Under the pieces are notes generated by a model. The model was not told the origin of the DNA. It saw only the letters and a program-made list of their open reading frames with translations, and searched no databases. Positions 53,089 through 61,528 of a stretch of 64,000 nucleotides of DNA are shown here, piece by piece. Position 1 is the first letter of the stretch. Each line of letters starts with the position of its first letter. A program made the position numbers and the translations under genes. The stretch lies in the NCBI RefSeq assembly GCF_900156825.1, contig NZ_FTOV01000001.1, forward strand, positions 620,001 through 684,000, read 5' to 3'. Origin of the DNA: Chryseobacterium gambrini. Lineage in GTDB: Bacteria > Bacteroidota > Bacteroidia > Flavobacteriales > Weeksellaceae.

Positions 53089-55674
53089 ATGAATTTAAAA
53101 TTACTTTCAAGAGCAATGTATGCGGGAGCCGTCTTGGCAGCTTCTACGGCAGCAGCTCAAAACTTCCAGCCAATGCTCATTTCATCCGGACTTAATTCCG
53201 ATGTTATTGCAAACGGAGTCGGATCTTCCGCAGTAACTACCTCAACCGATGTAGACGGCGTTTCATTCGCTTTTGTATCGAGAGATTTTCAGCTGACTTC
53301 TTCCAGCACTCCCCTTACTTACGGTTTACCGAATGACGGCATTGTAAACAGTGTAGTTTCCACAACTCCGGGATTATCTTATAAATTAGCCAGTTACAGT
53401 GCAAACAATTCCCTGAAACTGGCTAACCAGAACGATTCCGGAACAATAACTTTTTCAACGCCGATAGCAGCATTTAAATTATATATGCTCGCAACCAGCG
53501 GAAGCGGTGCTTCTACCGTTACGGTAACCGTTAATTTTACAGATAATACTTCACAAACCTTTACAGGAGTTGCGGTTTCAGACTGGTATAACGGAACCGG
53601 ATTCGCAATACAGGGATTCGGAAGAATCAACAGAACAAACGACACTCTGGAATCAGGAAGCGGAACCAATCCGAGATTGTACCAGACATTGCTGACGTTA
53701 GATGCTGCCAATCAGACAAAGCCCATCCAAAGCATTACAATTACCAAAACATCAACCGCACAGGGTTACACCAATGTTTTTGCATTTTCGGCAGATGCTT
53801 ACTCCACTTGTGCGCCTCCTACATTGAATGCGGTAGGAACTCTTACGGCAAATTCCGCAGCGGTTTCATGGACACCTGCAACGGGAACGACAGCTACCAC
53901 GTATGATATTTATTACAGCACAACCAATACACCTCCGGCTGCGGCAGCAACGCCTAATCTTCCGGGAGTTTCGGGAACCTCAACTACAATTCCGGGTTTA
54001 AATCCTAATACTACCTATTATTATTGGGTAAGAGCAAACTGCAGCGGTGCAGCAAGCCAGAGTGCATGGTCTTTTTCAGGTACATTCAAGACGTTATGCG
54101 GAGCCATGACTTCTATGTTTGAGGATTTTGAATCTTACGCCACAGGAAATATTGTACCGGATTGCTGGGCAAGAATTATTGACACCAACGGAACCCAGAC
54201 CATTACAACAACAACGCCGGCTTCAGGTGTAAGAAACATTTATCAGTACAGTACAACAACGCAAAATCCAACAACGGTTGTTCTTCCTCAGTTCAGCAAT
54301 ATTAATGCAGGAACACACTGGTTAAGATTAAAAGCAAGGGTAAGCACAGCGACAGGAACGCTGAATGTAGGATACGTTACGGATCCGGCAAACAGCTCAA
54401 CATTTGTATTATTACAGGCTTTAAGCATCAGCAACACTACCTACGGTTCAACAAGCGAATATTCAGTGATCGTTCCTTCTTCAGTTCCTTCCAACGCAAG
54501 ACTGGCGATCAGAAATACAGCAGACGGAAAATCTTACTATTACGATGATGTCTACTGGGAACCTCTTCCGTCATGTTTTGCTCCTTCTGCATTAACTTCG
54601 TCTAATGTTTTGGCAAACAGCGCAGGAATTTCATGGACGGCTCCGGCTTCTGCTCCGGCGGGCGGATATGAATATTATTACTCTACAAACAGCACTGCAC
54701 CAACGGCAGCAACCACTGCATCTGGAACCAGTACAGCTACTTCAACAACCATCAACGGGCTTGCTCCGGCTACAACTTACAACATCTGGATAAGATCTGC
54801 ATGCAGCAGCTCAAATAAAAGCACCTGGTGGGGACCTATCTCTGTTACAACGGCATGTGCCACATTATCTGCGCCATTTACCCAGACTTTTGACAATGCA
54901 GCCGTACCGAATTGCTGGACGAATACCAATCCGGGAAGTACCACAGCGAATCTTTTATGGAAATTTTCAGGAAGTGCCGATTATGGAGCCAATCTTGCCA
55001 ATAACGGAAGAGCAGCAGGAACTTATGCATGGGTAGACGCAAGTTCTCCTTACAGCGGAACGGGAGCCAATACAGTACAACTGGTTACTCCTTCTATAAA
55101 TTTAGCAGGATTAACGTCTCCTTATATTTCATTTGAATGGTTTAAAAATCATTCTACCTCTACAAGTACTACAGTGAGTCCTTCAACCTATGATAACAAC
55201 AAACTTACAGTAGAAGTAAACAGCGGAAGCGGATGGGTTTCTCTATGGAGCGATACCTCCAATTCCAACCAATGGAGACCTGTAGGAATTCCTTTGCCTT
55301 CATCTTACATCGGGACAACCATTCAGGTGAGATTTACGGTAGATAAAAATGTAAATGGCAACGGTTATTTTTATGATGATGTATTACTGGACAATGTTGA
55401 GGTAAAACAGAACCCTGTTTTGGCTACAGGCGAAGTTTCAGCGGCTAAAAATGCAGTTAAAGTATATCCGAATCCTTTCAAAGATACCGTAAGCATTTCA
55501 GATATTGAAAAAGTAAAATCCGTGAGCATCAGCGATATTTCGGGAAGAATAATTAAAACTGTTGAAAACCCTTCAAAAGAAATTAATGTAAGCACATTAA
55601 ATTCAGGATTATACCTGTTGATTATCCGATTGAAAGACGGTTCTCAATATACCGTAAAAGCAGTAAAAAATTAG
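53089..55674 (+). CDS. T9SS cargo protein with fibronectin type III repeats and type A sorting domain
   Basis: 861 residues, Thr/Ser-rich. A signal peptide (ending STAAAQ) is followed by an N-terminal beta domain (about 25-240), a first FN3 (about 242-335, APPTLNAVGTLTANSAAVSW), a MAM-like region starting FEDFESYATGNIVPDCW, a second FN3 (about 495-590) and a second MAM-like region (FTQTFDNAAVPNCW). The type A sorting domain of about 75 residues has VYPNPFKDTVSI, SISDISGRIIKT and LNSGLYLLII. Secreted by T9SS and probably an adhesin or matrix protein. The two FN3/MAM units are internal duplicates. Confidence 0.9.
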   Translation: MNLKLLSRAMYAGAVLAASTAAAQNFQPMLISSGLNSDVIANGVGSSAVTTSTDVDGVSFAFVSRDFQLTSSSTPLTYGLPNDGIVNSVVSTTPGLSYKLASYSANNSLKLANQNDSGTITFSTPIAAFKLYMLATSGSGASTVTVTVNFTDNTSQTFTGVAVSDWYNGTGFAIQGFGRINRTNDTLESGSGTNPRLYQTLLTLDAANQTKPIQSITITKTSTAQGYTNVFAFSADAYSTCAPPTLNAVGTLTANSAAVSWTPATGTTATTYDIYYSTTNTPPAAAATPNLPGVSGTSTTIPGLNPNTTYYYWVRANCSGAASQSAWSFSGTFKTLCGAMTSMFEDFESYATGNIVPDCWARIIDTNGTQTITTTTPASGVRNIYQYSTTTQNPTTVVLPQFSNINAGTHWLRLKARVSTATGTLNVGYVTDPANSSTFVLLQALSISNTTYGSTSEYSVIVPSSVPSNARLAIRNTADGKSYYYDDVYWEPLPSCFAPSALTSSNVLANSAGISWTAPASAPAGGYEYYYSTNSTAPTAATTASGTSTATSTTINGLAPATTYNIWIRSACSSSNKSTWWGPISVTTACATLSAPFTQTFDNAAVPNCWTNTNPGSTTANLLWKFSGSADYGANLANNGRAAGTYAWVDASSPYSGTGANTVQLVTPSINLAGLTSPYISFEWFKNHSTSTSTTVSPSTYDNNKLTVEVNSGSGWVSLWSDTSNSNQWRPVGIPLPSSYIGTTIQVRFTVDKNVNGNGYFYDDVLLDNVEVKQNPVLATGEVSAAKNAVKVYPNPFKDTVSISDIEKVKSVSISDISGRIIKTVENPSKEINVSTLNSGLYLLIIRLKDGSQYTVKAVKN

Positions 55675-55974
55675 GCAACTATACGCTACCTTAAACAAAC
55701 CTAAAAATAAGTTGTATAAACTCATTTTAAATTTAACCGCAAAAGAGACAAAAGACTTTATGGGATTTATTTAAAGTATTTCAAAAGTCTGCAAAGAGAA
55801 AAAATCTTTGTTTTTTTTTAACTTGTGTGCTCTTTTTTCCATTTAAGTATTAAACTTAAAAAACTTAAGTGTTAAAATCTTATGCATCTTTTGCGGTAAA
55901 AAAAGTTTAGACAAGTTTAATATAAATACCAACGATGACAGTTGGTATTTTTTATTAATTTAAAATTTTACGAA
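55675..55974. repeat. Noncoding gap with a degenerate GCAAAAG/TTAACCGC element
   Basis: From 55733 (TTAACCGCAAAAGAGAC) to about 55920 (TTTTGCGGTAAAAAAAGTTTAGACAAG) the ends are inverted copies, GACCGCAAAAG-like and CTTTTGCGGT-like. It belongs to the same family as 21.7 and 57.8 kb. A terminator (AATACCAAC / GTTGGTATT) is at 55925-55953. Confidence 0.5.
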
Positions 55975-56085
55975 ATGGAAAATCAAAACGAAACTATTTT
56001 TAAAAAGAAGTTCGGTAAAGATGTTGAACAAATTATAAATATTTTAAAAGATAGAGGACTTAAAAACTTCAGAAATCCTACTTGA
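55975..56085 (+). CDS. Possible 36-residue small protein
   Basis: ATG at 55975 to TGA at 56085 codes a basic, helical peptide (KKKFGKDVEQIINILKDRGL). It follows a terminator by about 20 bases and overlaps the convergent gene by 8 bases. Composition is protein-like, with no low-complexity or repeat signature, but nothing else supports it. Confidence 0.35.
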   Translation: MENQNETIFKKKFGKDVEQIINILKDRGLKNFRNPT

Positions 56086-56296
56086 AGCAGTCATTGAGAG
56101 GTTCAGAAGTCTCCCCTTCGGTTAACAATTTATGAAAGTCTTCAATTTTCATTTCAACAGATATTGTAGAACCATCTGTAAGTTTTACAGTTATATAGTT
56201 TGCTCTACCACGAGATTCTTCGTGTACTGATGAAACACTAGCTGTATTAATGATAGCTTTTCCATTAAAGCCGTCAAGCTCGATAAATTTAGTCAT
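56078..56296 (-). CDS. Small beta-rich protein of unknown function
   Basis: 72 residues from the ATG at 56296 (MTKFIELDGF); an alternative start at 56320 adds MMTKKHKI. The strand pattern FIELDGFNGKAIINTASVSSV ... YITVKLTDGSTISVEMK resembles small FlbD/LytTR-like beta domains, a weak likeness. Cytoplasmic. It stands alone between the T9SS cargo gene and the peroxidase. Confidence 0.6.
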   Translation of the reverse strand: MTKFIELDGFNGKAIINTASVSSVHEESRGRANYITVKLTDGSTISVEMKIEDFHKLLTEGETSEPLNDCFK

Positions 56297-56508
56297 AATT
56301 TTATGTTTTTTAGTCATCAAATATACAAATAAACCATTTACATTTTGTATATCTAGAGAAATATTTATCGACCAAAACGAAGCATTAGTTTTTAAATATG
56401 TTCATATAAAGTAACTTAAAATTACAAAAAATTAATTATTAATATTTACTTTCGCAGAGGTATGTAAAAATGCATCTGCTTCCAGAACCTTCGGAATTTT
56501 CGGAGGTT

Positions 56509-57738
56509 TTATTTTGGTAATTCAGGCAGTGTTATTTTTTCCGTTTTGGAGGATAAAGTTTTTAAAAAAGCTTCCAGCTGAGAAATTTCTTCATCCGACA
56601 GTTCAAGCATTCTCACCATACCCGATTTTTGCGAGTGTAAAGTAACTCCTTCATACACGGTAGATCTTTTCTGGGAATATTCGGGATTTCCCTTGCTGTA
56701 AAATTCAATCACTTCTTTTAAACTTGTCATAGAACCATTGTGCAAATAAGGTGCAGTTTTGGAAACCTCTCTTAAACCCGGAACCCTGAATTTTCCTGCA
56801 TCATCCGCAACTTTTGTCACTGCATACCTTCCAAGATCCTCTCCTTTTTCGCCCAGTAAAGAAGTTCCCACATTTTCAAACCTGTTATTCGAAAAATATC
56901 CCGAATTGTGGCAGTTGATACACTGCGCTTTTGTTCTGAAAAGATGAAGCCCCATCAATTCATCATTGGTATATACTTCCGGCTTTCCGTCGATAAACGC
57001 ATCAAACTTACTTGGAGAACTTTTTATCGTTCTTTCAAACGTGGCAATGGCTTTGGAAATGCGGTCTTTGGTAACAGTTTTATCGCCAAAAGCTTTTTCA
57101 AATAAAATCTCATAGCCTTTTATCTTTGCAATTTTTCCTGCCGCAATATCAATATGTTCACTCATTTCTCTCTGATCCTGAATCGGCATCTGCGACTGTT
57201 CTTCCAGAGATTTTGCTCTTCCGTCCCAAAATAGAGATCTTGCAAAGGCGGCATTCAGAATGGTCATTGCGTTTCGGGTTCCGAGCTGTCTGTCGTGCCC
57301 GAAAGAAACCGTTCTGCTGTCGCCCCATCCCAATTCCAGATCGTGACAGGAAGCACACGCAATCTGATTGGATTTTGAAAGTCTGGGATCGAAAAAAAGC
57401 GTTTTTCCCAAGAGTTCTTTTTCGGAAGAATAGGGATTATCTTTTGGAAATTCCACCTCCGGTAAATGTCCGATTTCCACAAAAGTTGGGGCAGATTCGG
57501 GATCAAGAACAGGTTTTGGCCATTGTGAAGAATCACCTGAAGAATATAGTTTTCTCAGATTATCCAAGAATGTGTTTTTCTGATTGATTTCTTTTTGAAC
57601 CTTACTGTTTAAGCAGTTGTTTAAAAGCGAAACCAAAAGAAATAAGATCAAAATCCAACTTAAAATATTCTTCACGATTATCCGGAGTTTTAGCAAAAAT
57701 AGGATATTTAATTGTTTTTTAGAATACTTTAAATTCAT
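56509..57738 (-). CDS. Diheme cytochrome c peroxidase (MauG/CCP family)
   Basis: 409 residues. An N-terminal hydrophobic segment (about 24-40, ILSWILILFLLVSLL, ending NNC at 42) is a lipoprotein-like signal or anchor. The peroxidase domain has both heme c sites, CASCH (128-132) and CINCH (273-277), plus RNAMTILNAAFARSLFWDGRA and VPGLREVSKTAPYLHNGSM, typical of bacterial CCP. It reduces H2O2 in the periplasm with electrons from c-type cytochromes. No partner gene is adjacent. MauG-like cofactor-forming activity cannot be excluded from sequence alone. Confidence 0.92.
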   Translation of the reverse strand: MNLKYSKKQLNILFLLKLRIIVKNILSWILILFLLVSLLNNCLNSKVQKEINQKNTFLDNLRKLYSSGDSSQWPKPVLDPESAPTFVEIGHLPEVEFPKDNPYSSEKELLGKTLFFDPRLSKSNQIACASCHDLELGWGDSRTVSFGHDRQLGTRNAMTILNAAFARSLFWDGRAKSLEEQSQMPIQDQREMSEHIDIAAGKIAKIKGYEILFEKAFGDKTVTKDRISKAIATFERTIKSSPSKFDAFIDGKPEVYTNDELMGLHLFRTKAQCINCHNSGYFSNNRFENVGTSLLGEKGEDLGRYAVTKVADDAGKFRVPGLREVSKTAPYLHNGSMTSLKEVIEFYSKGNPEYSQKRSTVYEGVTLHSQKSGMVRMLELSDEEISQLEAFLKTLSSKTEKITLPELPK

Positions 57739-57762
57739 CTACAAAACAAACTTGTTTACCTT

Positions 57763-57972
57763 AATAGCAATAATCACAGCAACGACGAAAAATATTCATT
57801 AAATACGGTATTGTCTTAAGGTACAAAGATTTTATCTGCGATAAAAATTAAGCATCAATCCTTATTGAAAATCTTTGATTTTCTTGCGCCTTAAAGATTT
57901 GAGACTAATAAAAATCCTGCGCGTTTGCGTTTTCCAATAAGACTATTTTTATTTTAAAAAGTTTAAACAAAT
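57763..57972. repeat. Left arm of a 210-bp inverted repeat pair
   Basis: Starts TTAATAGCAAT and ends AAGTTTAAACAAATTC. Its reverse complement is found at 63775-63982 with roughly nine of ten aligned bases matching by eye. The rest of the 57739-58214 gap shows no gene. Confidence 0.85.
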
Positions 57973-58214
57973 TCAACATTTAAAATTTTACTTTAAACAA
58001 CTTAAAAGTCTAAACCATTTTATTTAAATTTCAAAAAAATCATGTATTCTTAAAAATTTTAAGCCAATAAAAATCTTTAAAATCCGTTTTTCACATGAAC
58101 TTTTCCCGAACGTTGCCAAAGTTCAGATTAAAGCATTAATTTTATACTCTCTTCACATACAGGAGATGTAATAATTTATATTTAGCGAATTATTCAAATA
58201 ATAAACAAACTTAC

Positions 58215-60557
58215 ATGCAGACATTATCATTTAAAATTGCCACTACCGCAGCAGCAATTTGTTTCAGTACGGCAGTTTTTGCCCAGCAGAAATATTCTGT
58301 GAGCGGTACTGTGAAAGATAAGAAAAACGGAGAGCTTATGATTGGCGTTACGGTGAAAGTTGCTGAAGATCCTACGATTGCTGTGGTAGCCAATGATTAC
58401 GGTTTCTACTCGCTTTCTCTTCCCAAAGGAAATTATACTTTGATGATTTCTAATCCCGGGTTTAAAGATTTTACGAAAAGTATTACCGTAGAAGATAATA
58501 TCAAGCAGGATCTCGAATTGAGTTCCGGAGAAAACGAAGCGGAAGAAAGAACCGGAAAAATAGATGAGGTGGTAATTTCAGGGGTAAAAAAAGATAAAAA
58601 TCTTACTTCTGCACAGATGGGAACCGAAACCTTAAGCATTAAAAATATTGAAAAACTTCCCGTTCTGTTTGGAGAAAAAGATGTTCTGAAAACCATACAG
58701 CTTCTTCCCGGAATAAAAAGCAACGGCGAAGGAAACAGCGGATTCAGTGTAAGAGGCGGTGCAACGGATCAGAATCTGATCTTACTGGATGAAGCAGCCG
58801 TTTATAATGCATCCCATTTGCTCGGCTTTTTCAGTACGTTCAACAGCGATGCGCTGAAAGATGCAAGCATCATCAAAGGAAACAGTCCTGCCCAATACGG
58901 AGGAAGGCTTTCTTCGGTTCTGGATGTGAAAATGAAGGACGGAAACAATAAAGAATACAATGTAAATGGAGGATTGGGATTAATCAGCAGCCGACTGAGT
59001 GTGGAAGGTCCTATTCAGAAGGAAAGATCTTCTTTCATTGTTTCGGGAAGAAGAACCTATGCCGATGTTTTTCTAAAAGCAACAGACGATTTCAAAGACA
59101 GCAAATTATATTTTTATGATCTGAACTTAAAAGCCAATTATCAGATCAATGAAAACAACCGTTTGTATTTATCCGGCTATTTTGGGCGTGATGTTTTGGG
59201 ATTAGGCGATACTTTTTCAAGCGATTGGGGAAATACAACGGCTACCCTGCGATGGAACAGCATCATCAGCAGCAAATTATTCTCCAATACTTCATTAATT
59301 TACAGCAACTACAACTATAATGTAAGCTTAAGCAGCAATAACAATACCTTCGGACTGAGTTCCAAGATTGAGGACTGGAACCTGAAACAGGATTTTTCAT
59401 GGTTTGCGGGGAATAAGCATTCGGTGAAGTTTGGGTTGCAGTCTATTTATCATACGATTACACCAAGCAGCGCTTCCGGAACGAGTGTGAGCAGTTATCC
59501 GAGAAACCCGAGATATTCCTGGGAAAATGCTTTCTATATTAATGATGATTTTAAAGCTACCGAAAAACTGACGATCAACTACGGAGCCAGACTTTCCCTG
59601 TTCAGCGTTTTGGGAGGTGATGTGTTTAACACCTATGAAAACGGAGTTCTTACAGATTCTGAATTTGTTGAAAAAGGAAAATTCGGGAAAACATACGTTA
59701 ATGTAGAACCGAGAATTACGGCAAACTACAGGATTAACGAAGTAAGCAGCATTAAAGGAGGCTATTCCAGAAATACTCAGAATTTACACCTTTTAAGCAA
59801 CAGCGGAAGCGGAAATCCTACCGATCAGTGGATTGGAAGCAGCTTTACGGTAAAACCTGAAATTGCAGATCAGGTAAGCTTAGGCTACAGCAGAAATTTC
59901 AGCAACAACAATTATGAAATCAATGCTGAAATCTATTATAAGTCTCTTCAGAACCAGATCGATTATAAAAACGGAGCCCAGATTACTTTTGATACAGCGG
60001 CAGATGTGGAAAGCGAACTGCTGTTCGGAAAAGGAAGAGCCTACGGATTTGAAATAATCGCCAAAAAGAAAAGCGGAAGATTAACAGGATGGATTTCCTA
60101 TACCTTATCCAAAACGGAGAGAAAAATCGACGGAATCAATAATAATGAATGGTACAACGCAAGACAGGATAAAACGCACGATCTTTCAATTGTTGCCACT
60201 TATCAGCTTAATCCGAAATGGACGTTTTCGGGACTTTTTGTATACAGCACCGGAAATGCAGTTACGTTCCCGACTGGAAAGTATGAACTGAACGGACAGA
60301 CGGTTTTCCAGTACAGCAGCAGAAATGCAGACAGAATGCCTGCTTACCACAGACTGGATTTTAATGCAACATACGAACCTGTAAACAACAAACGCTTTAA
60401 AGGATCATGGTCTTTCGGAATTTATAATATTTACGGCAGAGAAAATGCTTACACCATCACTTTTGAAGACAATCCGGATAAGCCGGGAACAACACGCGCA
60501 ATGCAGACTGCCCTGTTCAGATGGGTTCCAAACATTACGTATAATTTCAAATTTTAA
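58215..60557 (+). CDS. TonB-dependent receptor with carboxypeptidase-regulatory-like domain
   Basis: 780 residues. A signal peptide (ending AVFAQ) is followed by a CarboxypepD_reg-like domain (about 27-110, YSVSGTVKDKKNGELMIGVT), a plug domain (about 125-235, with LPVLFGEKDVLKTIQLLPGI and FSVRGGATDQNLILLDEAAV) and a 22-strand-type barrel ending in Phe (ITYNFKF). It is paired with a DUF4249 lipoprotein gene 3 bases downstream, an arrangement analogous to SusC with a surface lipoprotein. The ligand is unknown. The module lies inside an inverted repeat pair. Confidence 0.93.
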   Translation: MQTLSFKIATTAAAICFSTAVFAQQKYSVSGTVKDKKNGELMIGVTVKVAEDPTIAVVANDYGFYSLSLPKGNYTLMISNPGFKDFTKSITVEDNIKQDLELSSGENEAEERTGKIDEVVISGVKKDKNLTSAQMGTETLSIKNIEKLPVLFGEKDVLKTIQLLPGIKSNGEGNSGFSVRGGATDQNLILLDEAAVYNASHLLGFFSTFNSDALKDASIIKGNSPAQYGGRLSSVLDVKMKDGNNKEYNVNGGLGLISSRLSVEGPIQKERSSFIVSGRRTYADVFLKATDDFKDSKLYFYDLNLKANYQINENNRLYLSGYFGRDVLGLGDTFSSDWGNTTATLRWNSIISSKLFSNTSLIYSNYNYNVSLSSNNNTFGLSSKIEDWNLKQDFSWFAGNKHSVKFGLQSIYHTITPSSASGTSVSSYPRNPRYSWENAFYINDDFKATEKLTINYGARLSLFSVLGGDVFNTYENGVLTDSEFVEKGKFGKTYVNVEPRITANYRINEVSSIKGGYSRNTQNLHLLSNSGSGNPTDQWIGSSFTVKPEIADQVSLGYSRNFSNNNYEINAEIYYKSLQNQIDYKNGAQITFDTAADVESELLFGKGRAYGFEIIAKKKSGRLTGWISYTLSKTERKIDGINNNEWYNARQDKTHDLSIVATYQLNPKWTFSGLFVYSTGNAVTFPTGKYELNGQTVFQYSSRNADRMPAYHRLDFNATYEPVNNKRFKGSWSFGIYNIYGRENAYTITFEDNPDKPGTTRAMQTALFRWVPNITYNFKF

Positions 60558-60560
60558 TTC

Positions 60561-61367
60561 ATGAAAAATATATTTTTAATCATACTGTCTTTATTTTTAG
60601 TCACTTCCTGCGAAAAAGAAATAGATCTTGATCTTGAAGATCAGAGCGGACAGATTGTTATTGAAGGAAACATTACCGATCAGGGAGGACCTTATTTTGT
60701 GAAGATTACCAAATCCGTAGCCTTTACACAGGCGAACCAATATCCCGCAGTAACGAATGCACAGGTGATCCTGAGTGACAATACAGGACAGACGGAAACA
60801 CTTCAGTATGCCGGAAACGGAAATTACAAAACGTCTGCTTTTGTGGGACAGCCCGGAAGAATTTATACGTTAACCATCAACGCAGAAGGAAAACAGTATA
60901 CCGCACAGAGTACAATGCCGCAGGCTGTTTCTTTCGACGGTCTGGAGCAGGATTCTTTCCTTGTGGCAGGACAGACGAGCTATACGCTTCTGCCACTTTT
61001 CACAGATCCGGCAACTTTAGGAAACCGTTATCTGTTTGTGTATACCGTAAACAGCAATCCGAAAAAATTCTTCTCCGAATTTTCAGATAATGTGAACAAC
61101 GGATTACCGAACCAAAGACCTCTTCTGCTTCCTAACGATGACAGCAACGCGAATGATATCAAAGTGGTTGCAGGAGATGTGATCCATGTAGAAATGCAGT
61201 GTATTGATGATAAAGTGTATACCTATTATTCTGCACTTCTACAGCTTTCAGGAAGCGGTCCCGGCGGAGGAATTACTCCCGCCAATCCGCCAAGCAACAT
61301 CAGCAACGGAGCTTTGGGCTATTTTTCAGCACATACTGTAAGAACAAGAACCGCTGTTATTCAGTAA
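60561..61367 (+). CDS. DUF4249 family outer-membrane lipoprotein
   Basis: 268 residues with lipobox VTSC (Cys17) and the family start EKEIDLDLEDQSGQIVIEGNITDQGGP. Beta-rich, Ig-like. DUF4249 proteins are regularly encoded directly after TonB receptors in Bacteroidota and are thought to be surface lipoproteins working with them. Here the gap is 3 bases. A terminator follows the stop. Confidence 0.88.
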   Translation: MKNIFLIILSLFLVTSCEKEIDLDLEDQSGQIVIEGNITDQGGPYFVKITKSVAFTQANQYPAVTNAQVILSDNTGQTETLQYAGNGNYKTSAFVGQPGRIYTLTINAEGKQYTAQSTMPQAVSFDGLEQDSFLVAGQTSYTLLPLFTDPATLGNRYLFVYTVNSNPKKFFSEFSDNVNNGLPNQRPLLLPNDDSNANDIKVVAGDVIHVEMQCIDDKVYTYYSALLQLSGSGPGGGITPANPPSNISNGALGYFSAHTVRTRTAVIQ

Positions 61368-61377
61368 AAAATTAAAT

Positions 61378-61411
61378 AAAAGCTATCTGTACTTTCCGGA
61401 TAGCTTTTTTT
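61378..61411 (+). terminator. Terminator after the DUF4249 gene
   Basis: AAAGCTATC pairs with GATAGCTTT across an 11-base loop, then a T run. Confidence 0.8.
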
Positions 61412-61528
61412 AGCTTCTGTAAACAACTGACCTTTCAATCTTTAAAAATTTATTATAGAATTAATACGATGTGATGTAACAAATATTCTCTTTTCGGTGT
61501 CTTATGTAAGAAACATAGTTTTTTTTAC

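Noticed and set aside
56509-57738. MauG partner for the LodA-like cofactor
   Set aside because: LodA-type CTQ is formed with LodB, which is present; this gene is 14 kb away and looks like an ordinary cytochrome c peroxidase.
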